Positions 34,518 to 43,826 of a stretch of 64,000 nt of DNA are shown piece after piece. This DNA comes from Flavobacterium akiainvivens. GTDB lineage: Bacteria; Bacteroidota; Bacteroidia; Flavobacteriales; Flavobacteriaceae. The position numbers were made by a program, and so were the translations under genes. Below the pieces are notes generated by a model. It saw only the letters and a list, made by a program, of their open reading frames with translations, was not told the DNA's origin and searched no databases. The stretch spans positions 3,862,615 to 3,926,614 of the forward strand of contig NZ_LIYD01000005.1 in assembly GCF_001278115.1 (NCBI RefSeq). The letters run 5' to 3'. How positions within the stretch are numbered: the stretch's first letter is position 1; every line of letters starts with the position of its first letter.

Positions 34518-37500
34518 ATGAAAAGTTTCGTTATTGCGTGTGTTGCCATATTGTTTATGGCAACAGGGCAGGTATGTGCACAACTCAATGATTTTACCAT
34601 AACTGCATCTGCCACGCCCCAAACCTGTTTGGGCAATGGTACTGTAAGTTTTACGGTAAGCGGCAATAATACTGCCGCAGCACTTGAGTTTGCTGTTTAC
34701 CTTTTGCCCAATACAACAGTGCCTTTTACCACTGTTACGGCCATGTCGGCACAAAACCTTGTTGCCGGCGATTACCTTATTATTGCTACCCAAACACTAA
34801 ACGGGCAAAGCAATACAGCTACTGCAAATGCCACCGTGGGCGATAATACGGTGCCGCTGGTATATACACTTACAACCACCAATATAGGCTGTGGAGAGGG
34901 GAGTATTACCGTAAATGTAACATCGGGCAATGCGGTGCAGTATGAAATTATTTCTGGGCCGGTTACGGTACCCCTTCAAACTTCAAATGTATTTACAGGG
35001 CTGCCTGCCGGGCAGTACCAGGTAAGGGTGCACAACAATTGTGGCGATGCATTTACCACTACTGTGCAGCTTATAACCGGCAGTAATAGTTTGCAAATTA
35101 AAGAGGGTGGTGTTGCACAGCTTGCATCGTGTAATACCATAAAAGTGTATCATCATGCCAGTACTACAAGTGCTATAGCATGGCCGTTGCAGCTTGAATA
35201 TACCGTATATGGGCCTACAGGAGACCCGCAGGTTATAACCGATACTGCTACAGGCCCCGGACAGATTGTTACCGAAATACCTTTTAATGAAAGCGGTACC
35301 TATGTATATTATATAGAGACAACCGATGCCTGTGGTAATGTTTTTAACGACGGCCCTTTTATAATTTCCGGGTATATTAATTTTGCCATGCTTGTGGGGT
35401 ACCAAGTTTGTGACCCAACATCTATTATTGTACGTCCGTCGGATTACTTAATGTATCCGCTAACGTTTAATTTTATCGAGGCTCCCGAAGATTTTAACCC
35501 TGTAGATTTTAATGCGTCTTACCCGTTATTTGAAGATTTTCAAACCAGTATTGTTTTTGAAGGTGGTGTATTGCCCTATGGAGATTATACTTTAGAAATT
35601 ACTGATGCCTGCGGAAGGGTTATAGAAAGGGAAGTAGTTGTTGGCCCGAATATACATCCTCCCCAGGTAGTGGTTACCTATAGTTGCCAGTTAGGTACTG
35701 TAGATATTTTAACGATAGGCAAAGCCATAACAGGCCTGGTGGTTACCCATGCGCCAGAAGCTTATGAGCCGCAACTGCCACACGAACTTTTAGGCAATTC
35801 AGACCCACAGTATGGCTTTGTTATTAACGGCTTGCCTGAAGGAGATTATACGCTACATCTTACTGATGAGTGTGATAATGAATTTGATTTGCAGATTGTA
35901 ATTAATACGCCACCTGCAAACATACTGGTGCAAAATTTACCGGGTTGTAGTGAAGGATTGGGGTCAGTAAGTGCTTATCGCCCGGCGAAGTTATTACAGC
36001 CTTTACCATTACCGGTGCGCCGGCCGCTTTTATGGGTACATTGCCTTTTGATGCAACAGATACTATTGCATCAGGACAATTTAGTATGTTTGGCCTGCCC
36101 GGCGGAAATTATACGTACAGCCTGATGCTTGAAGGTTGCCCTGAACCCGTAACCGGCACAATGAACGTTGTACCCTATCAGGAAACAGGTAATACTGTTG
36201 AAGTAATACCAAACTGTGGCTCGTTTGACTTGTACTTGCAACACCAGTCTAACAGTGCTACTACTTTTACAGGTTTTTGGCTGCAACGCTATGACGAAAA
36301 CCTTGGGTTGTGGGTGCATCCGGGTACCGGAGCCTCTGGCGGAGATGACGTAGGCTATTTTAATGCCATACTTTTAAATAATGGCACAACAAACTATAGC
36401 CTTCCTTACACAGGCCAGTTTAGGGTTGTTAAGCGTTTTAGTGTATACGGCCACGGGTCTTCTAATAACACCTGTTATACTGTGCTGTATGAATTTACAT
36501 TTACAGGTGCACCACAAATAGAAGCCGCTTATGGTTTTCCGTGTGATAACGGCCTGGCCGAAGTTATTGTTGTGGCAAATGGCGTAGAACCCCTAACATA
36601 CCAGATAACCTCTAAAAACGGTCAGCCCTTTGTAGTAGACAACGGTACATCTAACGTGTTTACAGGCCTTGAAAAGGCAGTTTATAATTTTAGGGTTACA
36701 GATAACTGCGGCAACCTGGTTAACGTATTGTATGATGTATCGGTACTTGAATTTATAGAAATAGAAGCGGGCAGTATTTGCAACGGCCAGCCTGTACAGC
36801 TGTGGCTGCCGGAGTTTACATTCCTCTTGTATGAATGGTATAAGTCCGATGACCCTGATACTATATTAAGCACATCGCATACATTAAACATTAGTTCTTT
36901 TAATCCTGAAACAGATTCCGGTTTGTATATTGTTCATGTAGAATCTGTAACACCCGGCTCGTGTATCGATACCCTGTTAGAATATAATGCCATTGGAACA
37001 GCGCTGCCGCAGGCTGGTAATGATGTTGAAACAGCTTTGTGCGGCCTGGGCAATGTGCTTAACCTTTCGGTATACCTTTCGGGAGATTATGATGCTGGTG
37101 GTTACTGGCAGGATGCTGCCTTTACCGGTGCGCTAAACGGTAGTATGCTCAATACCGCCCTGCTTAACCCCGGTAGCTATGTTTTTTATTACACCGTTGC
37201 GCAATGCGATGTTACCGATACTGCACAAATAACACTGCACCTGCTTGAAAACGATAATTATCCGGTTGTGCTTGAAGGTAAATGCACCGGCGACAGCTAC
37301 ATTATATCTATAATAAACATGGAAGATATAGGCGCCACACAACAAATAGAATGGCAGGGCCCCGGGGGATACTCCCATACCGGCAATGATTATTTTATAG
37401 ATGTTACGGGCCTGCCTGAAGGCGAATATTCGGCGGAGGTAATTAATGCCGATGGCTGCACATCGCAGGCGGCCAGCTGGTTCGAAAGGACCGATTGTAC

Positions 37501-37753
37501 CATGCCAAGGGGTATATCGCCAAACGGGGATGAGTTTAACAACAATTTTGACCTGAGCAATTTTGATGTAAAATACCTGGTTATTTTTAACCGCTATGGC
37601 CTTAAGGTGTATGAAGCCAATAATTATATTGACGAATGGCACGGGCAGAGCGATAAAGGCGAGTTGCCTACGGGCACTTACTACTACATGGTTTCGCTGG
37701 AAGACGGAACCCAAAGAACGGGCTGGGTATACCTGCAGCGTGAAGTAAAATAA
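34518..37753 (+). pseudogene. Tandem paralogue of the giant T9SS type B protein, interrupted by a 1-nt frameshift
   Basis: Two overlapping reading frames (34518-36125 and 36032-37753) together match the preceding 1259-residue protein. The first frame is correct up to the segment GCSEGLGSVS. From about 35977 the correct frame is the other one, reading SPGEVITAFTITGAPAAF, where the paralogue has a similarly spaced GPG...VLITDAPDAF. Restoring one T in the run at 35975-35976 rejoins the frames and gives about 1078 residues. The restored protein has a signal peptide (ending QVCAQ), Ig-like repeats and a complete type B sorting domain. The break is either a real inactivation or phase variation, or a sequencing error in a short T-run. 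Without repair the first product lacks a sorting domain and would not be exported by T9SS. Confidence 0.8.
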
Positions 37754-37780
37754 ACCTGTGGCAGAAGGTTTATTAATTAG

Positions 37781-37810
37781 AAATCCCCCGCACAGCGGGG
37801 GATTTTGCTA
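37781..37810. terminator. Bidirectional rho-independent terminator
   Basis: A perfect 11-bp stem with a 3-base loop (37781-37791 / 37795-37805) and T-rich flanks lies between the convergent T9SS paralogue and the ABC transporter operon. Confidence 0.88.
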
Positions 37811-38599
37811 TTTTTTATCGTTGTGGTTGTTCTCTTCCTCTTCGGCAAGGAGGCTTTCGCGTACTTTTTTGAACAGGTCGCTTGAGTATACAAACTCCAC
37901 AATGCTTTTGTTGCGGGTTTCCAATATCTGGTCTTTGTCGCCTTCCCACTCTTTAAGGCCGTTTTTAAGGAATACAATCTTTTCGCCTATCTGTAGCACA
38001 GAGTTCATATCGTGCGTATTGATTACAGTGGTAATGTTGTATTCTTTGGTAATTTCCTGCACCAGCTCATCAATTACAATACTGGTTTCGGGGTCAAGGC
38101 CGCTGTTGGGCTCATCACAAAACAGGTACTTGGGGTTGTTTACAATGGCACGGGCAATGGCCACACGCTTTTGCATACCGCCCGATATTTCGTTGGGAAA
38201 TTTCTTGTTGGCATCCTTAAGGTTTACACGTGCAAGAACCTCATTTACGCGGTCTTTCATGTCGCGGCTGCGCATATCGGTAAACATTCGCAGCGGGAAT
38301 GCCACGTTTTGTTCTACCGTCATAGAGTCAAACAGGGCACTGCCCTGAAATACCATGCCTATCTCGGTACGGAGGGCCCTTTTTTCATCGGGTGTAAGGT
38401 CGCTGTATATACGTCCGTCAAAGGCTATGTTGCCGCTGTCTGGCTGGTGTATGCCCAGTAGGGTTTTTAGCATTACTGTTTTACCCGAACCGCTTCGGCC
38501 TATAATAAGGTTGGTCTTGCCGGGCTCAAAGGTGGTAGAAATACCCTTAAGCACGGTGTTTTCTCCAAACGATTTAACTACGTTGTTTACTTCAATCAT
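37808..38599 (-). CDS. ABC transporter ATP-binding protein (MlaF-like)
   Basis: The product has 263 residues. Walker A is GRSGSGKT (residues 34-41), the signature is ISGGMQKRVAIARA, and Walker B is YLFCDEPNSGLDPE. The PNSGLDP form is typical of the MlaF/Ttg2A group, which powers phospholipid or hydrophobic-molecule transport for outer-membrane upkeep. It overlaps the upstream permease gene by one base (TAATG), so it is translationally coupled. An MlaD (MCE) partner is not adjacent. The last 20 residues are acidic and lysine-rich. Confidence 0.9.
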   Translation of the reverse strand: MIEVNNVVKSFGENTVLKGISTTFEPGKTNLIIGRSGSGKTVMLKTLLGIHQPDSGNIAFDGRIYSDLTPDEKRALRTEIGMVFQGSALFDSMTVEQNVAFPLRMFTDMRSRDMKDRVNEVLARVNLKDANKKFPNEISGGMQKRVAIARAIVNNPKYLFCDEPNSGLDPETSIVIDELVQEITKEYNITTVINTHDMNSVLQIGEKIVFLKNGLKEWEGDKDQILETRNKSIVEFVYSSDLFKKVRESLLAEEEENNHNDKK

Positions 38600-39339
38600 T
38601 AGCTTAAGAGTAATTGTGTAAGGATATAGTCAATTAAAATAATTACCACACAGCACCATACAAATGATGTGGTACTGGCCTTGCCCACCTCGAGTGCGCC
38701 ACCTTTCATGTAAAATCCGTGAAAAGACGGTATGGTAGCCAGTACAAACCCAAATATAAAGGTCTTTATAAAGGCATAGGCAATGTGATAGGGTATAAAC
38801 TCGCGCTGTATACCGGCAATAAACTCGTCGCTGCCTATAAAGCCGCCATAAACGCCAGCCAGCCATCCGCCTGCTATGCCCAGGAATATTGAAATAGATA
38901 TTACAAAAGGGTAAAGCAAAAAGGCTATTATTTTAGGGAAAATAAGATAGTTGAGCGAGTTTACGCCCATAACCTCAAGCGCGTCTATTTGTTCTGTAAC
39001 GCGCATGGTGCCTATGCTCGATGTAATGTAAGAACCTGCGCGCCCCGCCACTATAATAGATATAAAGGTAGGCGAGAATTCTAATATTACAGATTGCCTT
39101 GTGGCAAAGGCTATAAGGTATTTAGGGATGAGCGGGTTTGTAAGGTTAAGTGCGGTTTGTATGGCCACAACGCCCCCAATAAAGAACGAGATGAAGCCCA
39201 CAATGCCCATAGACCCCACAATAAGGTCGTCCATTTCTTTAATGATAAGGTCTTTCATTACCTGCCACTTAGTGGGTTTATTAAAAACCTCTTTCAGCAT
39301 CAGGAAGTAGCGCCCTATCTGGTGTAATGCTTTTATCAT
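38599..39339 (-). CDS. MlaE-family ABC transporter permease
   Basis: The 246-residue membrane protein has five to six hydrophobic segments. The MlaE family hallmark is seen in SFFIGGVVAIQTALNL, SIIVAGRAGSYITSSIGTMRVTEQIDALEVMGVN and FIKTFIFGFVLATIPSFHGF. It is the inner-membrane channel part of a lipid-type ABC transporter, encoded with its ATPase directly downstream. A TACTTTAG -7-like box is on the minus strand at 39364-39371. Confidence 0.9.
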   Translation of the reverse strand: MIKALHQIGRYFLMLKEVFNKPTKWQVMKDLIIKEMDDLIVGSMGIVGFISFFIGGVVAIQTALNLTNPLIPKYLIAFATRQSVILEFSPTFISIIVAGRAGSYITSSIGTMRVTEQIDALEVMGVNSLNYLIFPKIIAFLLYPFVISISIFLGIAGGWLAGVYGGFIGSDEFIAGIQREFIPYHIAYAFIKTFIFGFVLATIPSFHGFYMKGGALEVGKASTTSFVWCCVVIILIDYILTQLLLS

Positions 39340-39487
39340 TTAGGTTGTAGAAATAATCAGCTAAAGTACCGAATTGCATCGGGTTTTCCTTAGTAGTTAA
39401 TAGTTTTTTAATATAAAAAGGTGCTAAGGTGCTGAGGAAGTGGGTTTGTGGGAGGCCTAATTAGGGATGGGTTGCACTGTGCAGAAA

Positions 39488-40960
39488 CTACCTTTGCCCC
39501 ACCACTTTCATAACCGCTTTATTAATCCACACATTAACCTGGTATACCAGCTTTAGCCTGTAGGCCACAAAAACGTTGAGCACCACGGCAAGCCCGCATT
39601 TGTAAATCAGGTTTATAAGGTGCGAACCGCTATCGGGCAATAAGTATACCCCCACGCCGGTTAGGGCAAACACCACGGCCAGCTTGCCAAAGGCGGAATC
39701 AAACGGAAAAAGCCCAAACTTTTTGTAAATGAATATCAGCTTTGATGCATTGAACAGCAGCATGCTGATGAACGATGCCCACGCCACGCCGCTTATGCCC
39801 ATTTTTGCCACAAACACAAACCAGGCGTTTAGCCCTATGTTTACCACAATAAGCAGTAGTATGGCCACCATGTTAAAGCGGTAGTATTTAGAGTAGGTTA
39901 TAATCTCGGTATTAAAACCCGTTGCCATATTGATAAGCACGCTAAAGCCCAGTATAAAAATAACGGGCACGGTTAGCATAAGCTTTTCTGCCGAGGGGAG
40001 CAGGCTAAACAGGTCTTCTATGCCTATAAAAATACAGGTATACATAAGCGCGCCAATAAAAAACAGCAGGCGGGCAATTTCTTTATACTTCATGTTTAGC
40101 GGCCCAAGGGTGTTTTCCTGCAGGTGTTTTGATATAAGCGGTGCATATAGTGCAAACATGCCCACGGCGGGTATTTGCAGGGTTGACGCCAGTACAGAGC
40201 CGTTGCCAAAAATACCGTTTGCCTCTTCGCCTATCCAGTTATAAATTACAATACCGTCTATGCGGAAGGCCAGCAGCGACCCCACACTGCCCGCAAAGGC
40301 ATACAGGCTGTAGCGGTAATAATCGCGGCGTGAAATTTGCCCGAAAAGCGTTTTAAAACGGTAGTTAAACCCGGGCTTAAAGTGCGTAAACAGGTAAGCT
40401 GCCGTTAAAACCAGTATAAGCAGGTAAGCCCCGGCATATACCCAAAGCGATGTGCTAAGGGTAAAATATCCGCCTATAAGTAAGAGGAACAGGGCAGGGA
40501 GGGTTATTTTGGGTATTATCTTTTCAAAAACGGTGGGCACGGCAAGGCGCTGCAAGTCCTGCGCCTGCTTGCGGAACAAATCTATAAAGGCCAGCGATAA
40601 TGCCACCGGAAAGGCAAAATACACCAGGGCGGCATCTTTATAGCCTGTGGCAGTATTAAACAGGGCTATCGCCACAAGGGTAATGCCGCTAACCATGGCA
40701 ACCGAAACCATACTGTAGTTAAACAGCTGCTTTTGTTTTTCTTCGGTAAGGGCGGGGTAAAACTTTATAAGCGCATGGCTGGCACCCAGCACCATAATGG
40801 GGTACAGCAGCTGCGATATGTTATCGATATATTTAATAGTGCCAGAAAAGGCAAAATCAAGCGGATAGATAAAAAGCGCCGAAATAATGCCTATGGCGGT
40901 GCCCATGTAATTTATAAGGGCAAAAAAGAATACCTGCCTTTGTAAGTTTTTGCTTTTCAA
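39488..40960 (-). CDS. Polysaccharide biosynthesis flippase (MATE/Wzx-like)
   Basis: The protein has about 490 residues, with some twelve to fourteen hydrophobic helices. It resembles lipid-linked oligosaccharide flippases that move sugar-lipid intermediates across the inner membrane. No ATG lies at the 5' end. A perfect -7 box TACCTTTG on the minus strand (40989-40982) excludes the TTG at 40984, which falls inside it, so the TTG at 40960 (ahead of KSKNLQRQVFFFALINYMG) is the best start. It is divergent from a methyltransferase gene, which fits a small surface-glycan locus. Confidence 0.8.
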   Translation of the reverse strand: MKSKNLQRQVFFFALINYMGTAIGIISALFIYPLDFAFSGTIKYIDNISQLLYPIMVLGASHALIKFYPALTEEKQKQLFNYSMVSVAMVSGITLVAIALFNTATGYKDAALVYFAFPVALSLAFIDLFRKQAQDLQRLAVPTVFEKIIPKITLPALFLLLIGGYFTLSTSLWVYAGAYLLILVLTAAYLFTHFKPGFNYRFKTLFGQISRRDYYRYSLYAFAGSVGSLLAFRIDGIVIYNWIGEEANGIFGNGSVLASTLQIPAVGMFALYAPLISKHLQENTLGPLNMKYKEIARLLFFIGALMYTCIFIGIEDLFSLLPSAEKLMLTVPVIFILGFSVLINMATGFNTEIITYSKYYRFNMVAILLLIVVNIGLNAWFVFVAKMGISGVAWASFISMLLFNASKLIFIYKKFGLFPFDSAFGKLAVVFALTGVGVYLLPDSGSHLINLIYKCGLAVVLNVFVAYRLKLVYQVNVWINKAVMKVVGQR

Positions 40961-41063
40961 TGCAACACGTGTGTTTGTTTGCAAAGGTAAATATAGTTTG
41001 CATTAATGGATGGCGCACGGGTATTTTTTATATTTTTGGCAGCACTAAAAACCATTAGGCCCC

Positions 41064-41588
41064 ATGTACGAAAACAGTTTTCCGCACAAGCGCTATGCCC
41101 ACACCCTTGAGTTTGTAAAAAAACACGTTGCCCCGGGCAGCAGTATTTTAGACCTGGGTATAGAAAACCCTTTTTCAGGCTTTATGAAAAAGGAGGGCTA
41201 CACTGTTTTAAACACTATGGGCGAGGATATTGATAACAACCAAAGCAACATTGCCAAAGGCGGCTATGATGTTTTTGCAGCGTTTGAAATTTTTGAGCAC
41301 CTGCTAAACCCTTACACCGTGCTGCAAAATGTTACCAGCGACAAGCTTATTATATCTGTACCGTTGCGCCTGTGGTTTAGCCCGGCATACCGCAGCAAGA
41401 CCGATATGTGGGACAGGCATTACCACGAGTTTGAAGACTGGCAGCTGGACTGGCTGCTGGAAAAAACGGGCTGGGTTATTAAAGACAGAAAAAAATGGAC
41501 GAACCCCGCTAAAAAGCTTGGAATCCGTCCACTTTTAAGGGCTGTAACACCCCGTTACTATATTGTATATGCCGAAAGGGCTAAGTAA
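41064..41588 (+). CDS. Class I SAM-dependent methyltransferase-like protein
   Basis: The 174-residue protein has the first Rossmann strand and loop in GSSILDLGIENPFSGF, an altered motif I (LDLGIENP instead of DxGxGxG). Motif II to IV appear as GYDVFAAFEIFEHLLNPYTVL. The C-terminus has HYHEFEDWQLDWLLEKTGW, as in small glycan-modifying methyltransferases. The glycine-poor motif I raises the possibility of weak or lost SAM binding. It diverges from the flippase gene, and its stop abuts the convergent stop of the S74 gene without any gap. Confidence 0.75.
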   Translation: MYENSFPHKRYAHTLEFVKKHVAPGSSILDLGIENPFSGFMKKEGYTVLNTMGEDIDNNQSNIAKGGYDVFAAFEIFEHLLNPYTVLQNVTSDKLIISVPLRLWFSPAYRSKTDMWDRHYHEFEDWQLDWLLEKTGWVIKDRKKWTNPAKKLGIRPLLRAVTPRYYIVYAERAK

Positions 41589-43013
41589 TTAGTTAAAGAT
41601 AAACTTTTTGCTGTCAAGGCTTTTGCCGTTTACAAAAAGGCTTACTATGTAAGTGCCTGTGCCAAAGTTGTCTTTCTGGAACGACTTAGAAATGTCATAT
41701 CCCCTTTCTTTTACGGTAAGGCTGCTTAGTACGGCACCTTTAAGGTCATATACCACAAGCCTGGCTTCGCCTACGGCTTCTTCAATATTCATAGATACCG
41801 CTATAACATCTGAAGACGGGTTAGGCGATACGTTTATGATTTTTGTGTTCTCAAAATTTACAAAGTCGCCCAGCCTTTGGAAGTTGTTGGCAACCAGCTG
41901 GTTTTGCAGGTCTTCTATCTGCGTTTGCTGTATCCTTATGGCTTCAATAAGGTAAGGTATAATCTCTATGTAGTTAACTGATTTTTTAGCCTTTTTGTCG
42001 TCGGCTGTTTCGCCCACTGCATATACAAGGTGTGGCAACACTTCTTCAACCTGCTGTGCTATAAGGCCGCTGTGGTCTCCGGCATCAAACTCCATGGCCG
42101 GGAAAGAAGCGGTATCCCACTTATAGGTAACACCTTTAAGTTTTAATACGGTTTCAAGGGCATCCTCGATTGGGGCCACATCCTGCTTGTAGCTGGCATC
42201 TGATGTAGAGATAAACACGTTGCCCCTGGCTACACCCGCAATATTAAGCTTTAGGGTTCCGGTAGTGTAGCCGCCTGTAGTAGTGGCAAGGCCTGCTGTG
42301 TTGTAGGCAAAACCGCTGCTGGTGCCCAGGCCTATGCTGGTACCGTTATCAAAAATCTGGCTGCAGGTAAGCCCGCTTGTGCCGTTTTTAGTCAGGTAAT
42401 TTGCCGTAGTGCACGATGAGGTAAGCCCACCGCCCGAAAATGAGCTTGCCAGCTGACGGCTTACATTACCGTTAACATCGGCTGTAAGCACATAGGTATT
42501 GCTTATGGTAGGTATATCCTGGAAGCGTACCGCGCCTACGGTATGCAGGCGGGCAGTGGGCGCGGTTGTGCCTATGCCGGTATTGCCGTTAGCCAGCATG
42601 GTAAGAATTCTTTGTGAGTCATTCCTGAACTCGAACGCAGGCCTGTTAACAATAGGCGATGTATCTCCCCATGCAAAGCCGCCTGTGCCCGGCGCGCCCG
42701 AATTAAAAGCCGATGCCCTGCCCGTAGTAAACAACATTGTAGGCGATGTACCATTATCTGTAGCGCTCGAAATAGCCGTTGTTATAGCAAGGGCATAGGT
42801 GTTGTCTGAAGTTTTATAGGACCAGATGGTAGGATTAAACTTGTCAGCATTTTGTGTGCCGTTTGCAATTTCGAGCCTGTCGTTTGTGGCATCTGAAACC
42901 GTAAAACTGGCTACCCTTTCAGCCCCGCCCGAAACCGCTGTTGCATTGTGAGGATTAGCCACCTGTGCCAGGGCACTTGCGGTGCCGAAAAGCATAATTA
43001 ACATTTTTTTCAT
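41589..43013 (-). CDS. T9SS type A secreted protein with S74 (endosialidase chaperone) domain
   Basis: The product has 474 residues, with a signal peptide (ending ASALAQ). A fibre-like beta region follows (NGNTGIGTTAPTARLHTVGAVRFQD). The intramolecular chaperone/peptidase S74 domain lies at about residues 275-385, with the conserved Ser and Lys in SDASYKQDV and later YKWDTASF and HSGLIAQQVEEVLP. A coiled-coil turn precedes a T9SS type A sorting domain (NVSPNPSSDVI ... GTYIVSLFVNGKSLDSKKFIFN). S74 domains usually trimerise and cut themselves off phage or surface fibres; here the sorting domain shows surface export. It is not phage DNA, since no other phage gene is near. Confidence 0.85.
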   Translation of the reverse strand: MKKMLIMLFGTASALAQVANPHNATAVSGGAERVASFTVSDATNDRLEIANGTQNADKFNPTIWSYKTSDNTYALAITTAISSATDNGTSPTMLFTTGRASAFNSGAPGTGGFAWGDTSPIVNRPAFEFRNDSQRILTMLANGNTGIGTTAPTARLHTVGAVRFQDIPTISNTYVLTADVNGNVSRQLASSFSGGGLTSSCTTANYLTKNGTSGLTCSQIFDNGTSIGLGTSSGFAYNTAGLATTTGGYTTGTLKLNIAGVARGNVFISTSDASYKQDVAPIEDALETVLKLKGVTYKWDTASFPAMEFDAGDHSGLIAQQVEEVLPHLVYAVGETADDKKAKKSVNYIEIIPYLIEAIRIQQTQIEDLQNQLVANNFQRLGDFVNFENTKIINVSPNPSSDVIAVSMNIEEAVGEARLVVYDLKGAVLSSLTVKERGYDISKSFQKDNFGTGTYIVSLFVNGKSLDSKKFIFN

Positions 43014-43150
43014 AAGAAAGATTGGTTTAAAATTTTATTAAATGTAGAGGGCGTGCCTGTTAAAATTAACCCTTAAAAACGTTAAACCCATCATAATTTA
43101 AGGGTGTAAAAAGCTAATAATCAATTGTTTTTAGTCGCTGGATAAATAAA

Positions 43151-43188
43151 AAAAACGGGTATTAAATAATACCCGTTTTTTAAGATGT
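43151..43188 (-). terminator. Rho-independent terminator (minus strand)
   Basis: A perfect 13-bp stem (43151-43163 / 43168-43180) is followed on the minus strand by a long T-rich run. It closes the two-gene unit that ends at 43200. Confidence 0.85.
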
Positions 43189-43199
43189 TGCCGTTACAC

Positions 43200-43826
43200 T
43201 TATTTCTGTAAATAAACCCAGCCGGTTAGTGTTTCCCCATTGGTTAACACAATATAATAGTAGTAAGTGCCCACCGGTAAATCACCATCAGGAGATTGCC
43301 CGTGCCACTCGTTTGTATAATTTTCTGCTTCATATACCTGCATGCCATAACGGTTAAATACAGTTAGCTTAGCCACGCACATACTGCTCAGGTCGAAGGT
43401 TTCGTTCCACTCATCGCCATTGGGCGAAATACCTTTGGGTACATTGCATTCTGCTGCTGTGGGGCAGGGGCCTTCCCCGGTAACCTCACACGGCTCTATA
43501 CGTGCCAGGTAGTGGTTGCCCTTTAAAACTGCAACACCGGGTTTCAGCACAATGGTAAAGCCCGCCTTCATGGTTATATCGGCACCGGCATTGCCGTTTA
43601 TGCGGTAGCCGTTGTTTACCCTTATGGCATGGCCTGCCCAGTACAGGTATTGCGCATTGGCCTCGGTATTGGCAAGTACAATTTCGGGAGTGCACTCAGG
43701 GTCGGGCATTATTACTTTGTGGCCGTTGCCCAGCCTTTTTACATAAAAGCCCGGCCAGCCCTCGCCACCGCCTGCCAGCACCATCATGGTGTACAGGCAC
43801 AGGGTTACGGTTAAAAGGCGGCGCAT
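43200..43826 (-). CDS. Small T9SS type B sorting-domain protein
   Basis: The product has 208 residues, with a signal peptide (MRRLLTVTLCLYTMMVLAGG). A short beta-rich domain (residues 25-115: INGNAGADITMKAGFTIVLKPG, typical of a 'gliding motility' adaptor-like fold) follows. The last 80 residues are a complete type B sorting domain (CNVPKGISPNGDEWNETFD ... NRYGMQVYEAENY ... LPVGTYYYYIVL ... GWVYLQK). The passenger is unusually short. It overlaps the upstream fibre gene by one base (TAATG), so the two are translated together. The fibre protein has no sorting domain, and this one is nearly only that. Confidence 0.85.
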   Translation of the reverse strand: MRRLLTVTLCLYTMMVLAGGGEGWPGFYVKRLGNGHKVIMPDPECTPEIVLANTEANAQYLYWAGHAIRVNNGYRINGNAGADITMKAGFTIVLKPGVAVLKGNHYLARIEPCEVTGEGPCPTAAECNVPKGISPNGDEWNETFDLSSMCVAKLTVFNRYGMQVYEAENYTNEWHGQSPDGDLPVGTYYYYIVLTNGETLTGWVYLQK

